Of a stretch of 23,884 nucleotides of DNA, positions 1 through 8,015 are shown piece by piece. A program made the position numbers and the translations under genes. The notes beneath the pieces were generated by a model that saw only the letters and a program-made list of their open reading frames with translations, had not been told where the DNA came from and ran no database searches. Origin of the DNA: CAZPMT01 sp964587655. GTDB lineage: Bacteria > Hydrogenedentota > Hydrogenedentia > Hydrogenedentales > SLHB01. Numbering within the stretch: position 1 is the first letter of the stretch; each line of letters begins with the position of its first letter. The DNA is taken from contig CAZPMT010000085.1 in NCBI GenBank assembly GCA_964587655.1, forward strand, positions 1 to 23,884, read 5' to 3'.

Positions 1-130
1 GGCGGTCTGTACCATGGGATGGACTTACAGGGGTGCGTGCTGAACCAAGTGCTAGATAGCCTGATTCTTCCACGCCAACGGAGGGCTTCGTCAAACTCTA
101 GCTCGCGAGCCGCTGTCTAGGACAAAGGTG

Positions 131-1474
131 ATGCCAGGTAAAGTCAAGCTTGATCTTATTGCCGGCCCTATGAAGGGAAGGAAATTCGTGTTTGAAGAGC
201 ACGATACCTTTCTGCTCGGACGTTCGCCGGAGTGTCAGGTCAGCCTGCCCAATGATTCATTTGTTTCTAGGTACCATTTCATTCTTGAGATAAATCCACC
301 TCGCGTGCGTATACGTGACCTCGGCAGCCTAAACGGAACATTTGTCAATGGGAAAGAGTGTGGTGGGGGCAATGTTAATCGAGGATCTGACAAAGGGACA
401 GCGCAGTACTCTCAGATGGAGTTGGTGAATGGGGACCGGATCCAAGTGGGGGAAACGATCTTCCTTCTTGAAATAGAAACGCCACCAACCGTGCACAGAA
501 CTGATCGTTGTCCTGCTTGTGGACGAGAGACGTCCGACGTGTTAGCAGAAGGGCAGCGGTGCAAGGCATGTCGCGCAAACATCGGGGAGACGAAGGGATA
601 TCCACGAGAAGGTGTTCACAAGGCAACAACTGTTAGAACTCAAGCCGCCCCGTCTATTGATGGCTACAGGCTGAAACGGAAGATTGGGCAGGGCGCCATG
701 GGAGACGTTTATCTCGCAGAGAGAACGACGAACGACGAAAGAGTGGTTCTAAAACTTCTTTCTACCCAAGTGGCAGTCGAGGAGCCGGCAAGGAAAAGAT
801 TCTTGCGGGAGATGGAAATTCTGCAGAGCTTGGAGCATCCCAATATTGTGCGCTTCATGGATAGTGGTACTGACGGTAATCAAATCTACATTGCCATGGA
901 ATACTGTAACAAGGGCAGCGTTGAGGATTTGCTGGAGCGACATAATGGTCGTTTTCCCTTCGATATGGCCGCCAGTATTCTGAAACAAGCGCTAGAGGGA
1001 TTGAAGTACGCTCATAAACAGGAAATGGTGCATCGCGACATCAAACCCTGCAATATCCTGATAAAGGGTCGGCGGACCCGCTGGAAAGCAAAAATCGGCG
1101 ATTTTGGCTTGGCCAAGAACTTTACTGAGGCGGGCCTAAGCGGCATGACAGCCACAGGCGAGCACGGAGGAACCTACCCCTATATGCCGCGGGAGCAGTT
1201 GACGGAATTCAAGTATGCGAGACCCGTCAGCGATGTCTGGAGCATCGCTGCAACATTCTACCGAATGGTCACGGGAACGTTTCCGCGTGACATGCGGGAT
1301 GACCAAGATCCCCTCGAAGTCATCTTAAGCGGTAATAGTGTCCCTATTGGACAGCGGGCTCCAGACGTTCCCCCTAGAATTGCTAACGTAATCAACAAAG
1401 CGTTGGCAACCAACCTTAACGATCTATTTCCATCTGCCGTAGAGTTGAGTGAAGCTCTAGATGCCGCTTTGTGA
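131..1474 (+). CDS. FHA domain-zinc ribbon-Ser/Thr protein kinase
   Basis: Soluble Hanks-type Ser/Thr kinase of 447-448 aa. Residues about 13-115 form an FHA phosphothreonine-binding domain (GRSPECQVSL, SRYHF, LGSLNGTFVNG). A CxxC...CxxC zinc ribbon follows (Cys128, 131, 145, 148). The kinase domain runs from about 180 to 447: glycine loop GQGAMG (187-192), Lys209, HRDIKPCN (302-309), DFG at 325-327, then MPRE where APE is usual. All catalytic residues are present, so it should be active. There is no signal peptide or membrane segment, so it is probably cytoplasmic. The start could be GTG at 128 or ATG at 131; AGGA at 119-122 is 8 bases before the ATG. Upstream, only a short palindrome (101-110) stands out. 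The gene converges on the large WD40 kinase gene 120 bases away, and the FHA domain could bind phosphothreonines made by that kinase (inference). Substrates are unknown. Confidence 0.9.
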   Translation: MPGKVKLDLIAGPMKGRKFVFEEHDTFLLGRSPECQVSLPNDSFVSRYHFILEINPPRVRIRDLGSLNGTFVNGKECGGGNVNRGSDKGTAQYSQMELVNGDRIQVGETIFLLEIETPPTVHRTDRCPACGRETSDVLAEGQRCKACRANIGETKGYPREGVHKATTVRTQAAPSIDGYRLKRKIGQGAMGDVYLAERTTNDERVVLKLLSTQVAVEEPARKRFLREMEILQSLEHPNIVRFMDSGTDGNQIYIAMEYCNKGSVEDLLERHNGRFPFDMAASILKQALEGLKYAHKQEMVHRDIKPCNILIKGRRTRWKAKIGDFGLAKNFTEAGLSGMTATGEHGGTYPYMPREQLTEFKYARPVSDVWSIAATFYRMVTGTFPRDMRDDQDPLEVILSGNSVPIGQRAPDVPPRIANVINKALATNLNDLFPSAVELSEALDAAL

Positions 1475-1546
1475 TAACATCTCGACCGCTGACGAGAGGG
1501 GCACGACAGTCTAGAGTGTGCGTAAGAAGCGTAGATGACCGCGTCT

Positions 1547-1576
1547 GAAGCAGAGTCTTGCTTCCATTTCCGGAAG
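1547..1576. terminator. possible weak terminator between convergent kinase genes
   Basis: The 120-base gap between the two convergent stop codons holds two overlapping small inverted repeats: GAAGCA/TGCTTC (1547-1552, 1559-1564) and CTTCC/GGAAG (1561-1565, 1572-1576). Neither is followed by a clear T run on either strand, so a termination role is only suggested by position. Confidence 0.25.
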
Positions 1577-1594
1577 TCTCATACTGTGACATTC

Positions 1595-4500
1595 TCATTT
1601 TACAGGCCGTTTCCAATAAGCGCGCTTGTACAATTCAACGCGTTCGGCGAACGGTGTACTCGCGTCTCCCGGATAATCATCCATGTCCCGTGAGAATGAA
1701 TTCCATATGATGTAACCATCTTGATTGAGGTTTCCTGTCAAGAGAGTTCTGCCGTCGGGGCTGAGTGCCATTGGATCGGTCCCTTCCAGGGTATATACCT
1801 GCCGACCCGAATCGACATCCCACACGGCCACATACTTGTCGTCGGCGGAAAATAGCCGTTTCGAATCGGGACTGAAGACGACCGAGTCTATACGGTTGAT
1901 CTGTCCCGCCAAGACGTGGACCAGCTCGCCACTACGCGGATTCCAGACCCGCACCGTCCCGTCCGCGTATCGGCCACCCGTAGCGAGATACTTGCCGTCG
2001 GGGCTGAAAGCAACCGAAATTACCCAGTCGGTGTGTCCTTCAAGCCTATGGATGAGTTCACCCGTACTTGCATTCCAAAGATAAGCCATGTTGCCCCGAT
2101 CACCTCCCGCGATCAGCTTTCCATCAGGACTAAAAGCAATCTCCTCCATTTCAGCAGGGCCGGCGGGAAAGGCCAGAATCTGAAGTTCGGTCTCGAGGTC
2201 CCACACCGTAATCGGGGTTACCTCCAGAGGCCCGGACATGGCCAGTTTCTTGCCGTCCGGGCTAAAGGCTAAGCCAAAGACCCAAGCGCCTTTGTCGCGC
2301 TTAAATGTATGGACTTCTTCGTTTCTGGCAACACTCCATACGGAAACAAGTTGCCGCTTTGCACCCATGGCAAGCAGACTATAATCTGGACTAAACTTTA
2401 CGCTTACGATGTCGCCTATACCCGGTTCTATTCTCCCGGTGATAACTCCTGTGTTTCGATTGATGAGAAGCACTTGCCCTTTATGTGCGACAGCAAAATA
2501 ATCTGGACTTTCGGCACACTCATCGAACCCGTCAAACGCGTCATTGAGTGCTATAGTGTCGTCTGGTTTTTTTCGAGTAGTGTCCCAAATCTGAAGCTTG
2601 GCGCCGTTGCCCGTCGTTACTAAGGCATCGCCGTCTTTGAGGAAGGCCGCCTTGTAGACCGGTTTTGGAGGGCTTATGGGGGATATCATCTCCTGCCCGG
2701 TGGACACGTTCCACAATCGAACCGTTCGGTCCTCACTGCAAGAAGCGAGCCTGCGACCATCGGGAGAGAACACAAGTTTCAGTACGGTATCGGTGTGTCC
2801 TTCAATCGTCCTAATCAACTCTCGTGTTTTCATGTCCCAAATTCGTATCGTGGGATTTTCGCCCGCGGTGGCGACCATGCTTTCGTCGGGACTCACTGCC
2901 GCGGTCACGCCCCGTTTGCCATTTGTGCCAACCGGCACATCTATTGACTGAACAATGGTCCCCGATTGACAGTCCCACACGCGCACTACACCATCTCCTA
3001 CGCCTCCCGTAAGGAGCTGACGTCCTTCCGCTAGAAATGTTTCAACTGTGGCCTCCGCGGAATCAGCCTTTACGTTGAACAGTTCCTCTCCCGAGAAGAG
3101 GTCGACTATCGTGGCGCGCCCGTCCATCCAGCCGCGCGCGGCCCTCTTTCCGTCGGGCGCGATTACCGCGGAAGTCGCACCCGGCGTATCAAAGTTGTGT
3201 ACCATCTCCCCCGTGTCTACTCGCCAAAGCGCCCCCGATCCATCCTCGTAAGCGGCAACAAGATGGGTTGCGTCCGGAGTAAATTCGATTGGGCTTGCGG
3301 GTTTTGGAGTCTCAAACCTTCGGATCTCCTCTCCCTTGTTTAGGTCCCAAAGCACAATCGTGTTCCCCGGACCTGGAGTGGCGACCATATCCTGCGCTGG
3401 GGCGAGGGCAAAATACCGATTCTCCGTAACTTGCATATCCAGGGAAAACAAATCCTGATTACAGAGGTACATCGCACGACCCCATTCCCAGCCGCGCAGG
3501 TATTCCGGGCATCGCCCCAAGATGTCCATCGCTTCGTCATACCGACCCCATTCAGTCTTGTCGACGGCGTAGGCTAAGGATGCGAAGTAGAATTCCCGAG
3601 TCGCCCTTTGTTCGGCGGCAACAGCTACCCGGTTTTCCTTGACTACTCGCAGATATGAGTACGTCCCCATGAACATTAGAACGATGATAGCTGCCGTTGC
3701 TGTGCCTACAATCGTTTTGTGTTTCTTAACGAAGCGCCAAAGATATTCTGACAGGTGGTACTCATAAGCCCGGACGACGCCCCCAGACTGAAATCGCCCC
3801 ACTTCTTCGGCTAACTCTTTTGCGGATTGGTAACGAGCGTCGGGATCCTTTGCCATTGCGCGTTCACAAATAGCCACCAGTTCTCGTGAGACATAAGGTT
3901 CTCTACTCAGAATTGTCTCAGGTTCCTCGTGGGTAACTTGATAGCGTAGTTGGATAGGGTTGCCGTGCTGAAAGGGTGGTCGTTTAGTCAACAGCTCGTA
4001 CAGAACGGCTCCGAGCGCATAAACATCCGATCGCTCATCGACCAGATCAATGTTTCCTTCGGCTTGTTCTGGAGGCATATAGCAGAGCGTGCCTAACACC
4101 TGCCCATAGGTTGTACGTGTGTCTTCTTCCTCCACGTCAACAACGCCAACAGACGCGGTTTCTTGAAATTCTGCCGCATGTATATCCTTCTCCCCCCGAA
4201 CTTTTGCCAATCCCCAGTCGATTACCACGGTCTCCCCAAATTCGCCCACCATGATGTTCGAAGGTTTAATGTCGCGATGAATGACTCCTTGGCTGTGGGC
4301 ATAGGCAAGGGCCTGGCACAAGTCAATAAAGTGCGGGAGCAATTTGAGACGCTCCTGCAATGAATTGGCTTCCTTCAAGACATCGGCGAGTGTCTTCCCT
4401 CGCAAAAGCTTCATAGTGTAGTACAGATGTCCGTCTTCCCGGCGGCCCAATTCGTGCACGGGCACAATGGACGGATGTTCGAGCCGGGCCGTAACACGAG

Positions 4501-5077
4501 CTTCGCGGAGAAAGCGAACCGTCAGAGAACGGCTCTTTCGACTGGAACTCGAGTCGGTCGATTTCCACGATTTGCGAGCCCCCTCCACGTCAACCAGCAG
4601 TTCTTTCACGGCAATGTCACGTTTGAGGTGGTGATCGTGTGCGATGAGAATACGCCCCATTCCGCCGCGTGCATGTTCTCCTCGCACGCGATATCGCCCC
4701 GGGCTTTCAAGTGGAACTTCCAAAGATGAGGGGTGGCTCGCCTCCCGAAGTCGTTCTTCACGGGGACCGACCATCAAGCTTCCTCTTGAATTCAAGAAGA
4801 ACTCAACCGGGTCGCTACTGTCCGAAGACACTTCGTCACCAAATGCCTTCAACGCCGCAGCAGAATCATCCTCATAAACATGAAGTGCCTGCTCGACAAA
4901 GGTACGGAGAAGAAAAGCGTCATCTTTGGAAAGGGCGCCTGCAGCCAGGAGCCGGTCGCGCAAATCTGACGAAGGGTCCTTGGCCCATTCCTTTGATATT
5001 TGGATGAGTGTAGCCCACTTGACTTTACCTAACTGTGCGGCGAGTAGCCCGAAGATAAGGTTTCGGTTCCGATCCAT
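1595..5077 (-). CDS. membrane Ser/Thr protein kinase with C-terminal WD40 propellers
   Basis: A 1160-aa PknB-type kinase fused to WD40 repeats. Residues 1-100 form a helical N-terminal region of the kind seen in planctomycete-style kinases. The kinase domain (about 128-430) has glycine loop ARGGMG, Lys158, HRDIKPSN (267-274) and DWG (287-289) in place of DFG, then MPPE and SDVYALG. One membrane helix lies at about 455-477. Residues 480-545 form a helical linker (EFYFASLAYAVDKTEWGRY, then GWEW). From about 550 to 1140 I count about 14 WD40-like blades, with repeated FSPDGK...VWD..TG..., enough for two seven-bladed propellers. By topology the kinase should be cytoplasmic and the propellers on the far side of the membrane, as sensor or docking surfaces (inference). 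The start ATG has GGAG/AAGG upstream, and a good promoter lies about 55-80 bases upstream. Substrate and signal are unknown. Confidence 0.93.
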   Translation of the reverse strand: MDRNRNLIFGLLAAQLGKVKWATLIQISKEWAKDPSSDLRDRLLAAGALSKDDAFLLRTFVEQALHVYEDDSAAALKAFGDEVSSDSSDPVEFFLNSRGSLMVGPREERLREASHPSSLEVPLESPGRYRVRGEHARGGMGRILIAHDHHLKRDIAVKELLVDVEGARKSWKSTDSSSSRKSRSLTVRFLREARVTARLEHPSIVPVHELGRREDGHLYYTMKLLRGKTLADVLKEANSLQERLKLLPHFIDLCQALAYAHSQGVIHRDIKPSNIMVGEFGETVVIDWGLAKVRGEKDIHAAEFQETASVGVVDVEEEDTRTTYGQVLGTLCYMPPEQAEGNIDLVDERSDVYALGAVLYELLTKRPPFQHGNPIQLRYQVTHEEPETILSREPYVSRELVAICERAMAKDPDARYQSAKELAEEVGRFQSGGVVRAYEYHLSEYLWRFVKKHKTIVGTATAAIIVLMFMGTYSYLRVVKENRVAVAAEQRATREFYFASLAYAVDKTEWGRYDEAMDILGRCPEYLRGWEWGRAMYLCNQDLFSLDMQVTENRYFALAPAQDMVATPGPGNTIVLWDLNKGEEIRRFETPKPASPIEFTPDATHLVAAYEDGSGALWRVDTGEMVHNFDTPGATSAVIAPDGKRAARGWMDGRATIVDLFSGEELFNVKADSAEATVETFLAEGRQLLTGGVGDGVVRVWDCQSGTIVQSIDVPVGTNGKRGVTAAVSPDESMVATAGENPTIRIWDMKTRELIRTIEGHTDTVLKLVFSPDGRRLASCSEDRTVRLWNVSTGQEMISPISPPKPVYKAAFLKDGDALVTTGNGAKLQIWDTTRKKPDDTIALNDAFDGFDECAESPDYFAVAHKGQVLLINRNTGVITGRIEPGIGDIVSVKFSPDYSLLAMGAKRQLVSVWSVARNEEVHTFKRDKGAWVFGLAFSPDGKKLAMSGPLEVTPITVWDLETELQILAFPAGPAEMEEIAFSPDGKLIAGGDRGNMAYLWNASTGELIHRLEGHTDWVISVAFSPDGKYLATGGRYADGTVRVWNPRSGELVHVLAGQINRIDSVVFSPDSKRLFSADDKYVAVWDVDSGRQVYTLEGTDPMALSPDGRTLLTGNLNQDGYIIWNSFSRDMDDYPGDASTPFAERVELYKRAYWKRPVK

Positions 5078-5132
5078 TCCGCCTTTCTCCGCTTAGTTCG
5101 AAACGACAGTCACTAGACGACAAAGAAAGTAG

Positions 5133-5160
5133 CTTATAAGAGGACGTACAGAGGAGTCAA
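5133..5160 (-). promoter_or_regulatory. sigma70-type promoter for the WD40 kinase gene
   Basis: Reading on the minus strand, a -35 box TTGACT (5155-5160) is separated by 16 bases from a -10 box TATAAG (5133-5138). This would start transcription near 5126 and give a leader of about 50 bases before the kinase ATG at 5077. Each box matches the consensus at 5 of 6 positions. Confidence 0.6.
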
Positions 5161-5616
5161 CGAAACGAAACGACAATCAAAGCGGATCGAAGGCCAAGAA
5201 GGCGCTTTCCCAAGCCTTATCGTGGCCTTACACATGCTCGCGCAAACCGTCAACAATCTCGCAAAACACTTTCTCGCAGTATTCTTGCGCGTAGCCACTG
5301 AGCGGTCATGACTTCACATACGGTGCGTTCATGAGTGGATTGCCGCGTCAATTCTGCGGCCTCACACGTGCTGATTGTGAGGACCGGGAGAGGGGCTAGG
5401 GGAGATTCCCATGTACTCTCGGTTGGACCACTTGACTTTGGCGAAGAAATGGAATTCATCTGTGGCCATTATGTGGCCCATTGCGTCAAGAAGGCAGTCG
5501 CCGACTCTCGTTAAGCCACTGCACAATAATAGGTTACAGACGATGGGATAGCTCAAGGCTGCGGGAAAGGCCTGAGAATCCTGTACTTGCGTAACCTATT
5601 GAAATTAAAAGAGTTA
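5161..5616. other. gene-poor spacer between kinase promoter and ssrA
   Basis: I see no convincing gene in these roughly 455 bases. Two short open frames on the minus strand (5250-5459 and 5362-5556) have no recognisable motif or clear ribosome binding site and overlap each other. Visible structure: a purine-rich stretch at about 5380-5405 (GGGAGAGGGGCTAGGGGAG), a near repeat TGTGGCCATTA/TGTGGCCCATT at about 5461-5482, and a 10-base perfect inverted repeat at 5528-5537 and 5591-5600. The latter encloses a smaller imperfect hairpin (CTCA-GGC/GCC-TGAG). Confidence 0.5.
5528..5600. repeat. 10-base inverted repeat next to the ssrA 3' end
   Basis: AATAGGTTAC at 5528-5537 is exactly inverted as GTAACCTATT at 5591-5600, separated by 53 bases. 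The right arm ends 17 bases from the tmRNA CCA end. The inner part can form another small stem (about 5552-5576). It could be a downstream processing or termination structure for tmRNA, or the arm of a recombination site. No T run follows the outer stem on the minus strand, so it is not a standard intrinsic terminator. Confidence 0.5.
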
Positions 5617-5993
5617 TGGTGGAGGCGGCGGGAATCGAACCCGCGTCCGAAGGTGCGTCTGTGTGTGCTACTACATGCTTAGCCTGTCTTTTGTTGATTC
5701 GCCATTCGGGAACCCGTAAGGCGCGGTTTCCCGAACCGCTAGGCGGAGGCGCACGTTGCCGTGCGTGTACGGGCCTCCGGATCCTCCGCCGTCGTCGTCC
5801 GGGGCACGGCCCGCTGTCGACGCCTTAGCCACCTAGCAGGCGGTCAGTGGTAAGACGCGCTACCCTTAATTAGGCAGCGAGTGCCAATGGTTCGTTGGCA
5901 ATTGTTTGTTTCCCGGTTGTTTTACGAGGCCAACCGGGGACCTCGGCATGCAGCCCACGCTTCCGTCACCCCCGTCGAAACCATGTCGCCCCC
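5617..5993 (-). ncRNA. ssrA: transfer-messenger RNA (tmRNA)
   Basis: tmRNA rescues stalled ribosomes by trans-translation with SmpB. The minus strand begins GGGGGCGACATGGTTTCGAC, the classic tmRNA 5' end, and ends with T-arm GCGGG-TTCGATT-CCCGC, acceptor strand CGCCTCC, A and an encoded CCA. The acceptor pairs GGGGGCG with CGCCTCC over 7 bp, including the G-U pair usual near the third position. The length, about 377 nt, fits the standard one-piece form; no sign of the two-piece permuted form. A tag reading frame ends in ...LALAA-stop at 5870-5914. The gene lies downstream of yqeY on the same strand and probably has its own extended -10 promoter. Mature ends are inferred from the acceptor stem and could be off by a base. 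Confidence 0.97.
5870..5914 (-). other. tmRNA proteolysis-tag reading frame
   Basis: Within ssrA, the frame ending at a TAA (5870-5872) reads GKQTIANEPLALAA. The C-terminal ALAA is the conserved signal for ClpXP-type proteases. The stop is clear. The resume codon is inferred: I placed it at GGG (5912-5914) because the A-rich stretch before it resembles the usual upstream context, but a start one or two codons away is possible. Confidence 0.75.
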
Positions 5994-6041
5994 ACGTGGG
6001 CGGAGAGTTTACTCCGGGGAACAGTAGAACGAACCAACACT

Positions 6042-6050
6042 ATTATGCCA
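6042..6050 (-). promoter_or_regulatory. extended -10 promoter for ssrA
   Basis: On the minus strand TGGCATAAT gives a TGn extension plus a -10 box CATAAT (5 of 6 to consensus). No good -35 box is at the right distance, as is common for extended -10 promoters. Transcription would start near 6035, leaving a leader of about 40 bases for RNase P to remove. That leader contains a small hairpin, CGGAG/CTCCG, at 6001-6016. Confidence 0.5.
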
Positions 6051-6258
6051 CAAAACGGGAGGGGCAATGCAAAGGCTAAATTCCCTTCAAGACGTAAGAT
6101 TCGAGACCGCAACGGAGAACTCGCGCCGATTGGCTCCGACGCGGCGTCCTTATCACGCCCTTCGAGAGCGCACAATACTCGGGAGGTACCCTTGCCCCGG
6201 AGCGTTGCCTTGGGCTTTCGCGTCATGGTCCTTCAAGCCCGGATGTACAAACCACGCG

Positions 6259-6280
6259 CAACTGTTCTTCGGAACAGTTG
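6259..6280 (-). terminator. hairpin directly after yqeY, probable operon-end terminator
   Basis: A perfect 9-bp stem CAACTGTTC/GAACAGTTG with a 4-base loop begins immediately after the yqeY stop codon. On the minus strand the loop is CGAA and the following sequence is CGCGTGGTTTG, with only a short T run, so termination may be weak or Rho-assisted. Read on the plus strand, the loop is the very stable C(TTCG)G tetraloop. Confidence 0.5.
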
Positions 6281-6721
6281 TTATGCTCCCAAGACTTTCT
6301 TGCAGATTTCGTTGAGGAGCTTGCCGTCAGCGGCATCGCCGAGCTCTTTCTTCATCGCGCCGGTGAGCTTCCCGGGATGATTGACCTCGGGATGCTCTGT
6401 GAGGTACGCGCGGACTTTGGCCTCGATTTCCTCCTGAGACAACTGCTTTGGCAGGAACTCCTCGAATATGAGGATCTCCCGCTCCGCGGACTTCGCGTCC
6501 TCTTCTTTGCCGATCTGCCGGAAGACCTCGATGCTCTGCTGGCGCTTCTTGACCTCGCTTCGGATGGCCGAGGAGGACATCTCGTCGGTTAGCGCCGCGG
6601 AGGATTCCTTTTCCTTGACCAGGATGCCGGCCTTGGCCATCCGGAGACATTCGAGGCGGAACTTATCCTGGTTCTTCATGGCCTTCGTCATTTCTTCTTG
6701 GATGCGTTCCTTGATGTTCAT
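6281..6721 (-). CDS. GatB/YqeY domain-containing protein
   Basis: A 146-aa YqeY-family protein, matching the usual family length. The family resembles the tRNA-binding tail domain of GatB, a subunit of the Asp/Glu-tRNA amidotransferase, but the role of the free-standing form is not well settled. Typical features: N-terminal MNIKERIQEEMTKAMKNQDK, then LECLRMAKAGI, a central EILIFEEFLPKQLSQEEI and a C-terminal GKLLNEICKKVLGA. The ATG at 6721 is chosen because AAGGAG lies 6 bases upstream and the family start MNIKERI fits; the longer open frame back to 6799 runs into a probable promoter. It follows the rlmD-type gene by about 100 bases, at the end of the long minus-strand gene series. Confidence 0.92.
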   Translation of the reverse strand: MNIKERIQEEMTKAMKNQDKFRLECLRMAKAGILVKEKESSAALTDEMSSSAIRSEVKKRQQSIEVFRQIGKEEDAKSAEREILIFEEFLPKQLSQEEIEAKVRAYLTEHPEVNHPGKLTGAMKKELGDAADGKLLNEICKKVLGA

Positions 6722-6746
6722 GGCGTTCTCCTTGTTCGTGCAAGAC

Positions 6747-6776
6747 AATGTAACGGTAATCGAAGAATGATTGCAA
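6747..6776 (-). promoter_or_regulatory. possible promoter for yqeY
   Basis: On the minus strand TTGCAA (6771-6776) lies 18 bases from TACATT (6747-6752), each 4 of 6 to the sigma70 consensus. The -35 sits inside a 10-base palindrome GATTGCAATC (6769-6778), which could also be an operator. The whole fits in the rlmD-yqeY gap. Weak but well placed. Confidence 0.35.
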
Positions 6777-6822
6777 TCGCCAAGTCTCACATGGCTCATG
6801 ATCCCGTCGAGAGTTGGCTTCG

Positions 6823-7995
6823 TCAGTCGCGCTCGATGCGGCAGACGGTCTCGATATGGGCGGTGTGGGGGAAGAGGTCGAGGGCCACGACTTCGGCAGG
6901 GCGCCAGCCGCGGCCTGTTATGGTCTTGAGATCGCGGGCGAGTGTGGCGGGGTCGCAGGATACGTAGACGATCTTGTTACAGGAACTCTCGGCGAGGGCG
7001 TCGGCGATGTTCTTCGCCCCGGTCCGGGGAGGATCGATAAGCACAACGTCCCAGGTGTCTTTGAGGGCGCGGCGGAAGTCCGTCTCGTCGCCGGCCCGAT
7101 AGGCGCCGCGGCCGATGTCGTTTGCCGCCCGGACGGCGTGGCGGTTGTGATCGAGACCGAGCACTTGCACTTCCTTTGATAATCGAAGGGACAGATTCCC
7201 GTTGCCGCAGTAGAGGTCCAGGACGCTAGATGCATCGCCGATCATGCGCAAGACGATGCTGGTTAGCAGGCGGTTCAGCAGCAGGCTGGATTGGGAGAAC
7301 GCGCCGTTCACGATCGGCACGCCGTCGAACAGGAATTGGTGGGGATTCGGGTCATCGATGGCGTTGACGCAGTCGAAGGCTTCGCGCAGGCTTCGGTGTG
7401 GGCGTTTGCCGGCGATCATAATCTCGGACCCTTCCGGGTTCACGATGACTTCGATCGAGTCTTTCAGAGGCAACGCGCGGAGGCGTTCGAGGGCGCGGTT
7501 GAGGTGCTCGTGGCACAGGGGACAGTGCTCGATGTCCACGGTTGTGCGGGACTCGGGGGCGTAGAAGCCGAGGCGTCCTTCGTTAGCGTGGAACTCGGCG
7601 CGAGTTCGGTAGCCAAGGCGGAGTCCGGCATTCTCTTCGAAGGCGACGTCATATTCGACCTTCGCGATCCGTTGGAGACAGTCGCTGACTATCCTGCGTT
7701 TCCACTGGGCCTGCGCCGGGTATGCGAAGTGCAGCCAGCCGCATCCGCCGCACGCGCCGAACTTAGGACAACCGGATTGCGGTACGCAATCGGGTTGCGG
7801 CACGCGGTCAGGCGACGCTTCGACAATCTCTTCGATGACGCCCCATAGTACGCCCTTGGATTCCTTGGCGACGCGGACGCGGACGACGTCGCCGGGAAGG
7901 CCGTAGGCGACGAAGCAGACTTGGCCGGCGATGCGGCAGACGCCGTGTCCGCCGTGGGCCAAAGAAGATATGCTTGCGACCGGCAGGGAATCCAT
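6823..7995 (-). CDS. rlmD: 23S rRNA uracil-C5 methyltransferase, RlmD/TrmA family
   Basis: S-adenosylmethionine-dependent methyltransferase that makes 5-methyluridine in RNA, probably 23S rRNA. Domains (numbered from the upstream ATG): an N-terminal TRAM-like region (1-62), a cluster-binding region with Cys77, Cys83, Cys86 and Cys159 matching the 4Fe-4S ligands of E. coli RumA/RlmD, and a Rossmann domain with LDLYCGNGNLSL (260-271), DPPRTG (322-327), catalytic Cys348 in VSCDP and the general base Glu383 in HTAHIETV. About 390 aa, slightly shorter than E. coli RlmD. Two ATGs are adjacent (7998, 7995); GGAG is 5 bases from the second, so I use that one. The family also includes TrmA, RlmC and RlmCD, so the exact target base is inferred. 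It follows rplQ, separated by a hairpin. Confidence 0.87.
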   Translation of the reverse strand: MDSLPVASISSLAHGGHGVCRIAGQVCFVAYGLPGDVVRVRVAKESKGVLWGVIEEIVEASPDRVPQPDCVPQSGCPKFGACGGCGWLHFAYPAQAQWKRRIVSDCLQRIAKVEYDVAFEENAGLRLGYRTRAEFHANEGRLGFYAPESRTTVDIEHCPLCHEHLNRALERLRALPLKDSIEVIVNPEGSEIMIAGKRPHRSLREAFDCVNAIDDPNPHQFLFDGVPIVNGAFSQSSLLLNRLLTSIVLRMIGDASSVLDLYCGNGNLSLRLSKEVQVLGLDHNRHAVRAANDIGRGAYRAGDETDFRRALKDTWDVVLIDPPRTGAKNIADALAESSCNKIVYVSCDPATLARDLKTITGRGWRPAEVVALDLFPHTAHIETVCRIERD

Positions 7996-8015
7996 CATTT
8001 CTCCGGAGAAGGCAA

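Noticed and set aside
5250..5556. Two short minus-strand frames in the ssrA-kinase spacer
   Set aside because: They overlap each other and show no recognisable domain and no convincing ribosome binding site.
5616..5828. Plus-strand open frame beginning MVEAAGIEPASE
   Set aside because: It is the antisense of the tmRNA 3' end; this peptide is a familiar artefact opposite tRNA-like T-arms.
5895..6380. 161-aa plus-strand open frame over the ssrA 5' end and its upstream region
   Set aside because: Overlaps tmRNA, its promoter and the end of yqeY; composition is not protein-like and it has no motifs.
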